64,000 nucleotides of DNA from positions 32,651,501 through 32,715,500 of the forward strand of contig NC_092523.1 in the NCBI RefSeq assembly GCF_037038585.1, written 5' to 3'. Below, one piece after another: positions 47,501-62,199 of the stretch; the first letter of the stretch is position 1, and each line of letters begins with the position of its first letter. The DNA comes from Patagioenas fasciata. Taxonomy: Eukaryota > Chordata > Aves > Columbiformes > Columbidae. The notes below the pieces were generated by a model. The model had not been told where the DNA came from and searched no databases. It worked only from the letters and a program-made list of their open reading frames with translations. Both the position numbers and the translations under genes were made by a program.

Positions 47501-50500
47501 GTAGAATTCAGAAACATGCCTTTAAACATCTGATCAATAGGATTTATCTGAGGAGCATCAAAAGCTGTATTTTTTATTTAAAACTAGCTTTTTGTTTTTA
47601 AGTTCTCTTTCTCAGAATAACATGTTTAAGAAGATTAATGAGAAATTTGTGTTCTGAACTTGGTGCCAGTTGCAAAACAATAGCTAGAAACGGTGACGTT
47701 TAATGCATATATTTAGACACACACATATATGCTAAAAGTATGTACAAAGTTTTCAGAAGCAACTACTGATCAGAGGTACCTCAATATCTACATGCTCGTG
47801 GTTGGGTTTTTTGTGGTTTTTTTTTTTTTTTTTTCTTTTTCTTTTAGAAGTCTGGATTTTGAAGTGTGTTGTTAGATAGTCTCCTTTCTCTGGGAGATTT
47901 CAGGATGGTTTTGGAAGCCCAGCATTTTGTGTGTGATACTTTGCACCATTCAGTAACATCATACAAGTAGAGGAACATCGAATAGTAAGTTCTTCTGAAA
48001 CATCAGGATTTACAAATCCTTCCAAATAGCAGGACTTTTTCTCCTAAATACGAAGTGATGCATGAATTTTAGTCGTTTTGCCACTAGCCTGTGTTTACTC
48101 TTGAAAATAGAGGGATTAAGTGTAATCAGCAGTAGTTTGGTCTTTGGAAAGGCTGAAGGGTCCTCTTAAACCCTCCTTTGATGGAACTGAATTGTTAGCA
48201 ACACAGTTGACTCAGGGTTCTTATTTATCAGCACTTTGACTATGGTGATCAATCTGCTTGTCTTGTCTCACGTCAAATGTCCATCTTAATATTCTCCCTC
48301 ATATGCTTATATAAGTGTCATTATGTATATCATGAGGGTGCCCATAGTATGTGACCGTAGAGCTATGCACAACTGTGAGTATTCCTATTGGCAAGCTAGG
48401 AATGTTTAGAAAAATGTTGCATTTGATTCAAACAGACAACCTTGCTCTTTTTTTTTTTTTCTGAAATTTACCCCTCTGTTACATATGACAGAATAATGAA
48501 TATACCTAAATTTGTTCCAACAGTGAAAGTTTTCTTTTTTTTCTTTCTTTTTTTTTTTTTTAAGGAAAAAAGGAAGAGTGTAGATGTGCTAAACATCGCG
48601 AGATCTTTTTTGCCTCCCTTCCTGCTGGTGTTTTAGGAGGCAGATTCATAGCTAAAAACTGCGTATGAAATTATTTTTGCAGATACCAATGGAAAGATGC
48701 ATGTCATGAATCAGAAGGAAAAAAGTATTAATTTGAATAAAACCTCCGGTGTGTTTTGGAAACCTCACCTTAGCCTTTAAAGGATGCTTGATATTTCTGT
48801 TTGTCTGTGTTTACATTGGACTTTTGCTATATTGCACATACATACACATTTGTTTCAGTGGATTATCTTTAACTGGATTGGATTTCTAGGCATAAAATGT
48901 ATAGAACTGAGAGCAGTTTTGTCCCCTGCAAAGCAGGAAGCCAATGTACAACGTAGCAAACTCTATTAGTAGTACATCTTCAGGCTAATGAGATGTCAAG
49001 AAATAGACAATTTACTTTTACTCTGAATGAAAGGTAATGGAAGGGCTAGATGGTCCATTGTGCGCGAAGAGTGGAAATGATGTCTCTAAAATCATGTGGG
49101 ATATTGATTTAAAATCAGGCGAAACAGTAGTCCAGGTGCTGGATTTTGCTTGTGCTAAAGGAATGTGACTCTTTTCCTGCTGAACACAAACCTTCTGGTC
49201 GCTTTGTGGAACTAAAAGTAATGTAGTGAGAAACTGAATTGATTGCTCATTTTCTAGTTCATTGTTACTGAAATCCTTTAGGAAAGTGAGAAAAAGATCT
49301 CTCTTCCAAAGAGATTAGATAAGACATGAAGTTGACTTAGATAACACTAATAATCGTTTTCCTTTTATTTGAGTCTAGAGATGCCTGAATACCTAAATTT
49401 AATGCAGACAATGAGACAAAGATGGACCCCAAGATATGAAAGAGTTTGGAGTCTTGTGTGTCTTAACATCTATCCAGACATGCAGGAAGCTGAGAGCATG
49501 TAAGAGTAAAAATAGTGCCTCAATCATTTTAGCACTCAGGTAGCTGAGGAGGAGATAATTTTTTATAATTTTTTTTTTTCTTACCGTGTTTTCCCCTGAG
49601 TGGCAACAGGAAGCACTGGAGTTCTTTGGAGAAAAGGCAGATGGCTTTTGCAAGAGATTAGTCTAGAACAGTGCTTGCCAGAAATGTCACTTACAGCAGC
49701 AGAAGGGAACAGCAAAAGGGGATTTGACATCAGCAAAAAACCCAGACATTTTTGTCTTAGTTAGTATGTTGGGGAGTTTCAGAATGTCCTGTGCAATGTC
49801 AAATGGGCAGGCTGAATGATTGGAATAGCCAGATCAATTAAAATGTGACCAACTTAGACTGCGTCCTTCCTAATCTTTGCTCTGGGGTCTGAATCCTTTC
49901 CTAGATTGTATGTGCTATATAGCTTGCTTTATTTTAGAATATAGGCTTGCATTTTCAAGAGACTCAAAGTATATAAGTAAGAGGTAACAAAAGCAGTGTT
50001 ATTCTGTTTTCTGTCCTTCAGAGTGTCACGTGTGTAGACATACACCAATTGAATGTCTCCCTAGGTGGTGACCTGGAAAACCTCTCTACTGAAAACAGTC
50101 TTTGACAAAAAGAGATGGATTTTGCTCCTCTCCAAATGCAAATCAAACTGTTGAAAATGTCTGTCTGTCAATGTGCATCTGTATTGGGCTCATTTGTCAG
50201 CCAGGAGCTAGCTGGACTTACAGAAAGAGATTTCTGCAAGTCAAATGAAGACACTGGAATGCAGACAGCATAAGATTCCAGAGATAGCTCTGGGAGGTGC
50301 CCTGTGTGAACATAATACTTTGTCTTGCTAGTGGAGCCATAAGGAAAAGTTGCAGAAAGAATCAGGTTGTTCGAGCGACTATTTGATCAAAGAAATACAA
50401 TGGCCCTGAGAAGACAGTATGTGGAAGGGAAGATGATGGATTATTCCAAAGCAGTGGGCAATCAGTCTCATCTGAGCCAGGGACTATTCTTTAAGCCATC

Positions 50501-51733
50501 AGAAAGAGAGTGCAGTAAGACATATCTAGTGAGTAGAGGACAGAGTTCCCACTGACAGTTAGCTTACCTAGAAAAAACGACAGTGGAAAGTGAAGAGGTG
50601 TGAGATGTTAAGAGAGATTTGTTAATGTCAGAGTATGGAATATTTTCTTTTATTTCCTCTCCAAAAGCTGAATTGAAGAAGAAGAGTTGAAAAAGAAGTG
50701 TGAAAAATAAAGGCAGTACGGGAGAGGGACCTCGGAATGTCAGCAGATTAGAGGGGGCGTTAATGTCTTCAGTGTGTTTTCCCATCTTAAAAATGAGGTG
50801 TCTACAAGTGTCAAGCTTAACCTTTTGCACAAAACAACTGTGACTCATTAAAATGGTAAAGAATACGTGCTACAATGATGATTCCACAGTGGTTCGTGAT
50901 ATTAAGAGAGTGCTGTAGAAATGAAAAGTATAGATATTAGCTCTTTGCGTGCCAAACCCAGTGTTACTTACTTTAAGTGTTCTTCATAAGGCAAAGACAA
51001 ACACTAATCTCTTTTTCTTTTCAAGGGGCATGACCAATAATGTAGTTGAAAAGCTCACCAACAATGCCATTGCTACCAGAGTGGGGGAAATTCTTCCTTC
51101 ATTACATTAAGGACACTGCATTTTATACTTTGGACTGCACATGAGGTCTGAAAAGAATAAACTACATAGATTAAAGTTGAATAATGGAAAGTTTGTTGAC
51201 ACTAAAGGGTAATTTATGCTTGAAAAAAAATCTGTGCATTTGTGATTTCAGTTGTAAATATTTTCATCAGGGTAAGGCTAGATTCCCAGACCTGACAGAG
51301 GAGGTGACAAGAGCAAACGAAGATGAAACAACTGCTTGTCCTCAAGATTTAGGATCAACTAAAGAATTTAGACTTTGAACACTGTCTTGTCAAGTCTGCT
51401 AATAAACACACCTGAAGCGAGATCAGGTATCTCTACAAATCACTGTGCAGACGTAGCCCTGGAAACAGGGAAGTCTTAAAATTTAAAGCTTAGAGCTTGT
51501 GACACATGTCTGTGTCAACAAGGAGTTACGGGTCATCATGAAACTGTGTCGGTCTGCTTCTGAAAACTGTTCCTCTTCTTCATTAAATGTGCTGGTATTA
51601 ACCATTTAGTGGACCACTAAGGTCAATAACGTTTTTAGAGTTATTAAATATAGATTAATGTCTTTGAATTCTGCATCAGCCAAACAGAATAATAGGACAG
51701 CCACATGCACCACTGCTGTTGCAATGTTAAGAA

Positions 51734-51750
51734 CATGACAGACTGTCATG
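51734..51750. repeat. Perfect 8-bp-arm inverted repeat
   Basis: CATGACAG, one-base spacer A, CTGTCATG. A near-palindrome with no feature attached. Confidence 0.85.
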
Positions 51751-52058
51751 ATTTTTTATATGGTGCTCATCAAAATAGTAACTGAATATTTCACACAGTT
51801 TTGAACTGATACATAGCATTTTTTGGGTCTCTTTTTTCTGTGTCGCGTGCTTAAAAAACCCCCCTAAACATTTCTTTGCATGTCAGAGATTTTCCTGCTT
51901 AGGAAGTTTTCCCTTGTGCTGCCTTAGTTTGTTTTATGAAGTGGGATGCCTTCTACTCCTTTCTCAGTGCCAAATTTCCTCATTGGTATAGCTCCAAGTG
52001 CCAGGAAGAAGAACTTCCTGGGGCCTCCTATGGCTGGAGAGGATCTCAAGAGTTGTGT

Positions 52059-52080
52059 GTCACTGTAGCTCTACAGTGAC
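52059..52080. repeat. Perfect 10-bp-arm inverted repeat
   Basis: GTCACTGTAG, two-base spacer CT, CTACAGTGAC. The loop is too short for a typical miRNA precursor. Confidence 0.85.
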
Positions 52081-55009
52081 CCTTTGGATTCAGTGAAGAT
52101 GGGGACATTACGGCAAGGTGCTGCCTGGGCACATGGATCATTACAGAGACCCCCACATTCTGGCGATTGTCCTGCAGCCCCGTGACTTGCAGTTATAGTT
52201 TGGGGACTGGTCTGAATGGAAATTGTGTTCTTGGGGAACATTTACTTTATAATCTATGTGCCAAGCCTGAATTTTGATGTAAAGAAAAGGATTTGCCTGT
52301 TAGTGTCCTACTTAGACTTTAGATACTAAAGAAATACTTTGTGGCTGATGCGCGATTTCTTTACCAGTTCTCCCGGACCCATTCCTCTTAATTTTGGAAA
52401 AGTACAGAGTTTTGAAAATGTATTTAGCAATATTTATATGAATTTTATTGCTTTCAGCCAAAGCTAATGACTGTGTAGGCATGTGGTGGAAGGGACTGAA
52501 AGTGGATGATTTGTGTTTTAGTGTTTGGTATGAACTTCACTTTGTTTCTTCTTAAACCAAGACTGATTGTATGAAACACCACCAATGATAAATTACACAG
52601 TGTTTATTAGAAAGGGAGTATAACTTTTCAAATCATCCAGGTCTTATAATCTTGATTATAAAGCCTTTCAATACATGAGGTCTATCACTATTCTACAATT
52701 AAAGTACACTAAAGTCTTCATAATTTTCTGTCTACAACATGTTGACATTGCAATTAGTAGCACTGCAGAAGCATCAAGTAATACGGTGACTGGTGAGCCA
52801 CTGCAATACTCTGTGCCAAAGATGTTACCATATTGATCTCTGCATGCTTAAACTATAGAAGAAAATGTTCCTTCCTGAGCATGTAGATTCTTAGCTAGAC
52901 TAAATTACAGCCAAATGCAAAATCACTCTGTTTGAGTGTCTGCTAAATTAATCACTGGAAAGAAAAAAAACCATGAACAACAAATAAACTTCAAAGACAT
53001 GGCAACTGTGGGATCTGGTGAAATTAGGAAACTGGGACAGCTCGATAGAAACAAAAGAGATGGAAGTTGCTTTGACACATTTCAGGTGAACTGTTGGAAA
53101 ACTTTGAAAAGAAATCAAACTCCCCATTTTAGCCTAATCAGATCAAACAAGGTCCTATTTGTATCTATTTGTCTGGCACATTTTGAAAACGGAATTAAAA
53201 CAGCAGAAGAGAAATGCAGGGACAATAAAATACCTACAAACGTGCACATGTGCCAATACACGTTGTGGAAGATAAGTTGTCTTCTGTAAGTAGCCACATG
53301 AGAAGCTAGTAAGCATAACAGGGTACTATTACTTTTTCTTTTTAACTGATTCAGCCTCACCTGTTAATTTTCTTCCTCAGTCACTATATTTGATGTACCA
53401 AAGTGATGACCATACTTCAAGAACAAGTATAAAAAAGTATCTGATTTGAGGAACCTGACTGGCTGTAACTATTTGCACAGTCTGGTTTTGATGGAAATAC
53501 GAAAGCAATTATATTTTAATCTTTTTTAGTCAGTCAGAGGGTCATAGGGCTTGGTTCAATAAAGAACCAAAGCATGTGCTTAATTTTAAGCATGTGATTA
53601 ATCCTGCTTATATGCTTAAAGTTAAATGCTTTGCAAGTTAGGTTCTGAAGTAACTGAGCTACATAGAGAGAAATAGTGGAAAACACAAACAAAGCAATGA
53701 AGCAACTATGTGCTTGTTTTTTTTTATCTGAATACCTTTGCTTTCTCTAAATCTCCCCTTTCTATGGTGTCTTAACCCTTTCCTCCTCCGAATAGTGACA
53801 GAAAAGTCTCCAAGTTTCATAAGAATGCACCATAATAAATGCCCCCAAGGTCATGCGTGACAAAGTCAAATCCTTGCCACACTTGTGGTTTCACTAGTTA
53901 TGAGCAAACACACAACTATTCAGAGTTTATGCCAAGACTGCAATTATATTTATGGCTCTTAGAATAGTGCCTGTATACTATTTCCATATGATAGAAAACA
54001 GTAGGATAATATATGATACTTTACATGTGCATTTCATACCTAATACTCAAAAAAATCAAGTGAGCAAGGCCATTTTATACCAGCCAATCCTCCCTCAGAT
54101 TACTGACTTCAGAAGTAACAGGTTCAGATTCTACATGCTAAGAGTAATCAAGGCAACAAGGACAAAATTTTTTGAAAGACAAGTAGTGAAAAGGATGATG
54201 TCAGATGGACAGGGAAGAATAAGGAAGGTGAAAAAGTTGGAAGAGAGATTTAGAGAAAGTAATGCGGAAAGAAAATTAAATCATAAAAGAAACTAAAGCT
54301 GCAAGCCCAAACTACTGGCAAAAAGCTGGAATATATACAGGGTGAATTAAGGAAAGATGAACAGAAAAGATAGGACATGTTGCTTAAAATATGAAACTTG
54401 GTGCCAGAATACTGCAATGACATTTGGAGTGTGAATTAGATCTCAGAAGATATGACTGTGTTAGTAAGAGGCTGCATCTTTAATCCTACTTTTCTTGAAT
54501 TCAGTGGACAAGTCTCACAGGGTTTTGCTCTAGTTATTTTATATAAAATAGAGATGAAGTCTTTATGCACAAGCCATAGCTTGCTGTTACATTTTAATGT
54601 GCCTGTTGCTGGGATTTTAAGATTGAATTCTGAAATGCCACAGAAAAATAAAAGTTCTAATGGTTTTCAAGAAGATGAGTAAGAATAATCCTGGCATTCA
54701 AAATATTATAAGTCTTAGAATACCTATTTTTTATGAAATTGGGTGAACTGATGGTTCAGATACTAGTTTCAAGTCAAGAGTATTTTGCTGTCTACATCAA
54801 CTCACTAGATCAGAGAACAAGCAATACTTTGAGAAATATGAGATGACTCACATTTGGAAAAAGTTATGAATATTAATTAGAACTTAAAACAAAGAAGTAA
54901 AGGGACTTAGACTGTGGAAAAATAGTATTTGGAAGTTTTTGTTTGGAAAAGGATATTATGCAACATGGTTAAAATTGATATGAAATGTAAGTTTTGTAAG
55001 AGGTAAAAA

Positions 55010-55034
55010 ACAATACATTTGCTAAATGTATTGT
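55010..55034. repeat. Perfect 11-bp-arm inverted repeat
   Basis: ACAATACATTT, spacer GCT, AAATGTATTGT. AT-rich hairpin with no adjoining gene. Confidence 0.85.
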
Positions 55035-58000
55035 GTTTTCCAGCTTTTTATCCCTTACAAACACTTCTAAATTATGGAACAACTGTTTGATGTGAATGCT
55101 ACCAAGTTTCTGCTATTCTGAAAAAGCTTAGGAGCTTGTTTCACTCTGGATCTTTCCATTACTCGCAACTGTGACAGCTTCATATATTGTATTTCCTAAG
55201 GAAGGCATGAAAAAGTTGCGTGTTTTTTTTTTTTTTGTTTTTTTTTTTTCAATTTTCATACACCCATAGATTCGCACTTCTTTATCAGCCTAAATCAAAC
55301 AGCTTCTTTCAGGCAAGACGCACAGATTCAACAAAATATTTCAGCACAGCTCTAAAGAACTGCTGCATTGAAGGGTATGTTGTTTAACAAACCCCAAATT
55401 AATACAGCCTGAAGAGGGCAGTAAAGATAAAGCTTTATTTTTCTTACCTTTTCACTGTTTGCATTGTACATTGTATTCTGAAAATGCATTACTGGCCAGC
55501 ACTTATTTACAGGCGTTACACATTTCTGGAGCTATGCTGCATAAAATATACTGTCAGGTCAATGAAATCCTTTGTTGAGATTTATCTGAGGATCTAACTC
55601 CTTCACATGACAGTGTAGAACTGGAAGACATGTCCATCACTCATGAAAGTAGATTGCAGGTGATGAATTGCATGAGCCAGCCTTGCTTCAGCTGGGACAT
55701 CCCCTTAGAACAAACTGACATTGAGTTCTGCAAGTGGGTCAAAAGAATAATTTTGCAGATTGCCAAAAAATTGGGATGCTGTTTTCACATTTTGTCTTAA
55801 TCATTTCATAGAGGCCAAGCTCTCTTCAGAAATGGACCAGGGGGATTTTATAAGAGGAAAAAAGTTTTATAGTTTTTCCATTCATCTGTCTTGGGACCTT
55901 CCTGCCAGCCAGGCTCATATTGAAACTAAGGTCATTTTCCCTGTGTCAAGGGGCATTGAATTTTATAATGTAAAGAATTATACATGTAGTGGGAGGAAAC
56001 TGCAATTGCAGAACAGCAGATACCTAAATTGTTCTGAATATTCAGGGTGTTCATTTCTGACCAGGCATTGTTATTCCGCACTAGTCTGGTATTTGCTTTA
56101 AGGTCAGGACATAACATACCTTTTTAAAGCTGAAAGAAATGTCTGTGTTTGCATATTTTGTTTGGATGGATACATACATACATATACACATTGACACCTT
56201 TATGGAACTTATTTTTAAAGATATTTTGTACATACAGATGTAGTGGCTGTGTGTATGTGTCTAAGTATATATTCATACAGATAGAGTATACCACCCATAC
56301 CCATTAGGAAATGTCTTTGGAGAAATTTAGGCAAAGTGAGGGCAAGAGCTTGATTTTTCCTTTTGAAGGAGACAACTGACAGAAGGTACTGGTTTAGTCA
56401 ATAACTTTTAATCAAGAAAGTGATGTTGAAATGAGTGGTATCCTAGTAGTAAAGGAATGTGGAACCAATATTAGGGATGAGAGTGTAGCATTTTTAGTGC
56501 TTGCTGACAGTATCCCAAACAAGTCTTGCCAATACCCCAAAAAAGTAACAGCTCAGATTTTCCTTAGATTCCTTCTCTAGACAGGAGTGCAAGGACCTCC
56601 AGGTACTCTGCTCAGGACTGAGTGGAGCTGTGTCAGGGGTGCAGAAGTTTTCTAGGGTCATGATAGAGAAATAAGAGAGCTGAGAAAGAAATCCTCCTCC
56701 TGTTTGGCAGGTAATTCTGATTTTTGCCTTTCAAAAGCAGCAAGCTTAAAATTTAACATTGAAATCTTTTAGTATGTGAGAAACAAAGTATTTTCTGTGC
56801 CAGTCTCTTAAAACTTATAAACAACTGAATTATTTTTAGTTAATAACATTCAAGCATTAGTTTCTGAAATTACAAGAAAAGAAAAGCATTTGGTTTTGAG
56901 GAGAGACAGCATTTTCACTAATAATCCCTACCCCATAGGGCATTTCCCTATGACATGTAGCTCAGTTGTGTTCAAAGGTCTTAAGAGATGTTTTTCCTAG
57001 ACTTTATCAGGTCTTTATCTTCCTAATCAATCAGATGTTGAGACAGGTACTGAGGTGGTATGAACTGGAGTGACTCAATTGAAATACAAGCGTCAGCTGA
57101 CTGAGGAAAGAGACCAGCACAGTTAAGCACATTTAATTGTTTGGAATGGCTAAATTGTACTTGAGAGTTAGCATTGGAAAAATCATAAGGCAGAAACTGA
57201 AAATAGTCCTTTCTCGGCCACAGTTCAGCAAAACATTTAACCACATGTTTCAGTTCATCCCTATTTAATAACGTGCTTAAAAAATATATATATAATTGTA
57301 GTCATATGCTACATCCACTGCTTTCCAGGGCTTTTAAAGAGAGCTTCCATTTTTACCTATATTAAAATGACAGAGTTGTCCACTTGCCAAGATGTAACTG
57401 AATGATATTTCTATTTTTAAAATGAAGTACAAAGACAGGGGAACTGCTCATCATCTTCTGAGGAAGCATAAAACAACACTGGAGTAATTTCTTCACAACC
57501 CCAAGTTCCCATTTATGGTATTTATTTGCTATACATTTCAGGTGTCAATAAATAAATAAAAACAAATGCAGATTTGCTTATAGTATTTATAATGTACACA
57601 TGCACCCTAGTAACAAGATAAACTTGTGTGAAAGAATGGTGTTTCTTCCAATGACAGAGTGCTAAGATGTGTTTTGGCAAAAGGCAAAAGAGAGACTGGA
57701 CATGGGCTAGCACCTGTAAATAAGTTGACAGGCATATTTTTTCTCAGTAGTGTAACCTGTGTGTTGCAATTGCCCTTCTTGGGGTTCTTTCCTGTTTTCT
57801 GAAATCACAGATACCACTTTGGTGTGAAGAAGTGCCCAGCAATAGTGATGATGGCAGCACAGCTCCTGTGTAACTGAATGTACTAGCCCTAGGCACATTG
57901 CCAAATTAACCAAAATCCTGTTAACCAAGATAACAGCTTTTCATCCTGCGTGATATGAGCTTGTTGACAATTTCTGGCTTTCAGTTATGCTGTGCATAGC

Positions 58001-58989
58001 CTATATCCTTCTGGTTGTCATCTGCTATAACCTGGATTATTGCCAGACCGAAAATAAAAGTGGTTACTTTTCTTTTTAGCTGAAGTAATCTGCTGTTGAT
58101 TATACTTGACCTCAGCAAACTTTCATTGTAGCACTTTTATACTCACTGTGTGTTTGGTCACAAAACACATCCCAATTCTGTCATCTGGACAGAACATGCA
58201 CATATTTGAAGCATATAAAAAGTATACAGACAGACAGTGATGTACTAGATACACTTACAGTTTGCTCTCCAATGTCATGCTTTTATCACTTTGAGTTGGG
58301 GCAATTTCCATCCATTGTTTTCACAGAAAATTATTCTGAAGCGCTGTTAAATATATTTGTGCATTTTTCATCAAGAATCTAGACTTTTGTACACATTTTG
58401 TTAGTCATACTAACAATGATAGGTACTGATATTTTATTAAAGACATTTCTACGTCTATACAAGTTTTTTTACAGATGTTAGGGCAAAGACATTCTAAAAA
58501 GAATCAGAGCCAGTATCTGTTCTTCATTGTACCTTTCAGGAGCTTAATAACAGTATTTTCTTGCTGCTTAGAAATACGGCGTATACTACTGTAAACCAAA
58601 CTGGTGTCTTGTGTCCCTTTTTGCATTGTTTCCTGGAAGACTGGTCTCAGATCAGGTTCAGTTGCTAAGTGTATACAATATTAGAAAGTGTGGACATCAG
58701 TGTCTTGCTCAGATGTTTTAAAATAGGACATTAGGCATTCCTGTCCAGCAGACTTCAGAGAATCTTAAGATTAAAAAATTATGGTTTTTTTCAAACTCTC
58801 CTGTTAGAAGTGTGATATGTATTTATGATACCCTCAGGTTCTGCACAATAAAAATGGTTAAACCTTTAGTCCTTTTAGTAGTTCACAGTTTTATTACAGA
58901 AGTTATTTTGTAGATTTTATGCTTAGAGCAAGGTCAGTGTATTGCACTGTATAAATTATTCTAAGTAATTGCTCAGTTATTTTATAGCT

Positions 58990-59275
58990 TAGTCACAGGA
59001 TTTTTTTATTATTAAACATAGCCTTTTCTTTAAGGCTGGGAAGAGAAGGGCACTATAAATCACATGGCAGCTTGCCATTTGGGGTTTCAGCTTTACCTGT
59101 GATAAGGATTTAATAACAATCTGGCTCAGACACCAGTTCCCTCTCAATTACCTTTCCACATGGGCATTAGTTCACACTGTTTATTAAAAACTCCCCTTGT
59201 AGTTGTTTTAATGGAGTGTTTCAGATTAATGGCCCCTGTGGAGTTTAACTTCATTGCACTTCATTAAAGGTAGAT
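58990..59275. other. Possible conserved-element-like stretch
   Basis: Dense in GATA (GATAAGG), TAATAACA, CAATTA, TTTATTAA and ATTAA words of the sort common in developmental enhancers. This is a composition impression only; conservation cannot be judged here. Confidence 0.2.
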
Positions 59276-61894
59276 TGTACAAAAGGTTACTTCAATTAAA
59301 TCCAGAACTTGACCTTAAATCGGTGTGGATTTTTTTAGAAAATATGGTAAAATTACTACGCCAATCCTTTGAAATTAACAGGGCAGCATCATTCTTGGCA
59401 ACTGAAGTTCAAAATATATCTATTCTGAGTTTCCTTGCAGATTAATATTCAGATTTCAGGAGATTAGAAGATGAAAGCAACTGAATGGTGTATGATCTAC
59501 AAATGAATTGGCTAAGCAGTTTTGTTAGAAATAGGACAGCCTAGGGAAATTCAAGTGCTTTTGCTTGCCTGTAAAAGCATTTGCTGAATGTTTCACAAAA
59601 CTTCTCTGAGGAAATAACCATTTATCCACACTGCAGGAGAAAGTGCTTCAATAAACACCCCCTCGTATTTTCTGAACACAAACCTCTTAAACGACTGCCT
59701 AATCCACTACCTCTTGTGCATGGATAAGCCTTTCCGCGCAAAAAATCTTTCATGTTTTCAACTGCCCATTTTCTTGCCAAATGTCTTTGAACCACCAGGT
59801 GTTGGAAGATGTGCCCTGTAGTGAGGTGGAAAGACAGGTTGATGCAGAACTTCCCTGGGTGTGGGGTCAATTGTTGTAGCAGGGAGAGAAGGAACAATGG
59901 AACGATGCTGGGCTTTTCCTAAACAAGCAGATAAGCTCGCTAGTCTTCCTGAAAAAGACAATGGTTTTGATGTCCTAGGAAACACAGTAGAGATACTTAG
60001 TTTTGTTAATGATTATGCAAATTGTGAAATTATGTGATTGGCTTTACACAGTTTTAAGACTAGATGAAGACAGTGTGCAACACATGTAAGTGGCAGGGGA
60101 GTTGTGTATGCAATATTTCTAATTAGTACTAGTGGCCTAGCTCTTGTAAACAGTTGGCTGTGTTGGGCAATGGATGTGGCCTCCTGGTAAACTGGGATAG
60201 ACTTGGTCCCGAGATCTACTGGGAGGTAAATTAATTTGTAAACTTTAAGGTAGTCTCTTGGTTAAAGATGCCTGTTAGAGATTTCTTTTCCAAAAAGTCG
60301 CTTGACTTAACCAGCTAGAAAAATTTCTATCCCTAATGATCCAGAAGTCCATAGTATTCTTATTTATAAAATGAGATTTATTCTACATCCTCTGTTTTTT
60401 CAATATACCCATGATTAATCTGGTGTTTCTTGAGTATTTGGAGGATTCAGTGTTTCTATTATTATCCATTTTCCCTCTTAAATACTCTGTTCAGTTCTTG
60501 TCAATAAGTTGTACAGTAAGTCTCTAGTTTAGCATTATAGATGATTTTTGTACTAATAAAATTTGTAGCAATCTCTTGTTAAAGGAAATAAAAAAGCTGT
60601 AGGGGAAAAAGCCAAAACTTTATCTAAATGGAAAAATTTTGTCTTTTGATATCTGATTCTGTGTATATATATTAACAGAAACAGAAAGCCAAGGCCTATG
60701 GCCTTCCATAGATTCACATGTGCCTCTTGAAATTACTGAGATTAAACAAAGATCTGAATATTTAGCATTAGACAGTCTGAATTTATTTTTAGATCTGACT
60801 CATCATAGAAGTTATTAAATGTTATTCTTAAAGATATTTCTTCAGGCAAATTTTATACATTTTAAAGCAACATCTCTCACAGTCTTTGAGGACTAGAATC
60901 ATTTGTTCTTTGGTAAGGAAAAGTGTATTTCAGCTGCAAATGGTTATTAGATGTGGACCTTAAAAGTATCATGCTTTCAAGGCAAAATATTGCCCAGCCT
61001 GCGTCTGAAGTTATGTGCACAAGAGAGCTGATATAGTCACATACTTCAAGCTTTCTATTTCAAAATCATTAGTATTCAGGATGATCTTTTCAACTAGTTG
61101 CATCAAACACCTTTTCTCCTAAAACTTTTGAGTAAATGAATGGATCTAAACAGGAGAACTTTTGGCATTAAATCTTTCTGAACTACTGAGAGATCTCTGG
61201 GTCGAGTCCCACAGTCTGGGGTAATACCATCCTGGTTAGTCTTGTGATTTTTTCCCTGTAATCTTAGAAGAAAGAAATCTAATAAAAGAACCAACCATCT
61301 TCCTCACCCCTGCCCACCAAGTCCTCTCCAAGCCATCAAACACTGTGTGTCCTAAAAATAGTTGGTTGAATAAACATAAACTGTTTTTACTCAGATAATG
61401 TAAAGAACTGTTCATAAAACCCATCGTATTGGGTGTATATTGAAGCTTTCACCTTCTAAATGGGCCAGATGGGATGAAGGGTGAGCTGTGGTGACAATGT
61501 GTTAATATAAAATCATAAATGGTACAGATATAGGAAAGTCAATAAGGGAAAAAATAAATCAGCTTTTTCTCAGTATAGGAAGTAGAGGACATTCTATTCA
61601 CAATATCGAAGGGCAGACTTGATACAAAAGAAAATAAAACTTTTTTCACGTGATCTGTAGTTAGGTTTTGCAGTGCACTAGAAAGGGATATTTTGAAGAA
61701 TAAATGAATTTAAAAGGAGATTGCACAAGTTCATGGAAGAAAACTTTTTGAAACAATAATTGGATGAAACCCTCAACTCAAAATCTTCAAACTGTGATTG
61801 GGAGGTAGAATTGCTCAATGAGGGAAGTTTGTTCTGTACTTCCCCCTTTTATGCTCTTCCCAATGGCTTTTACTGCTGGTCTCTGTTGGAAAGT

Positions 61895-61933
61895 AAGATG
61901 AGGGAAAGCAAGATGTGTGAAAGCAAGATGTGC
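61895..61933 (+). repeat. 15-bp tandem repeat, about 2.6 copies
   Basis: Units AAGATGAGGGAAAGC, AAGATGTGTGAAAGC, then AAGATGTGC. In one frame they encode repeated ESKM/CESKM, but the surrounding frame (61760-61978) is not a recognised gene. Confidence 0.8.
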
Positions 61934-62199
61934 GGTTCCAGCCACCTGGATGATAAAGGAAGATCAATACTAACATGAGCATTTGGACGGTCAAAGACAT
62001 AATAGTAACATAATAACATATAAAGGGCCTTGGACAGATTACTTTGAAGTATGTTTCTCATAATTGTAAAAAGTTATAGCCCAGACTCTTGAGAATGGTA
62101 TCTCAGGCTGGATAACCACCCCCAAGTGCATGGGATGTGTGAATGTCCTTGGGCCAGGTCTGTGAATGAGTGGAAAAACAAGTGAGACAAACATCACAT

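Larger units (their letters stand above)
44530..58900. other. Gene-poor AT-rich interval
   Basis: Many short frames (up to 134 codons at 44655-45059, minus) but no domain, splice pattern or RNA gene I can support. T-rich runs occur at 47817-47834, about 48541-48563 and 55223-55249. Confidence 0.5.

Noticed and set aside
52059..52080. miRNA precursor at the inverted repeat
   Set aside because: Arms are too short and the loop is only two bases, which does not fit a miRNA hairpin.
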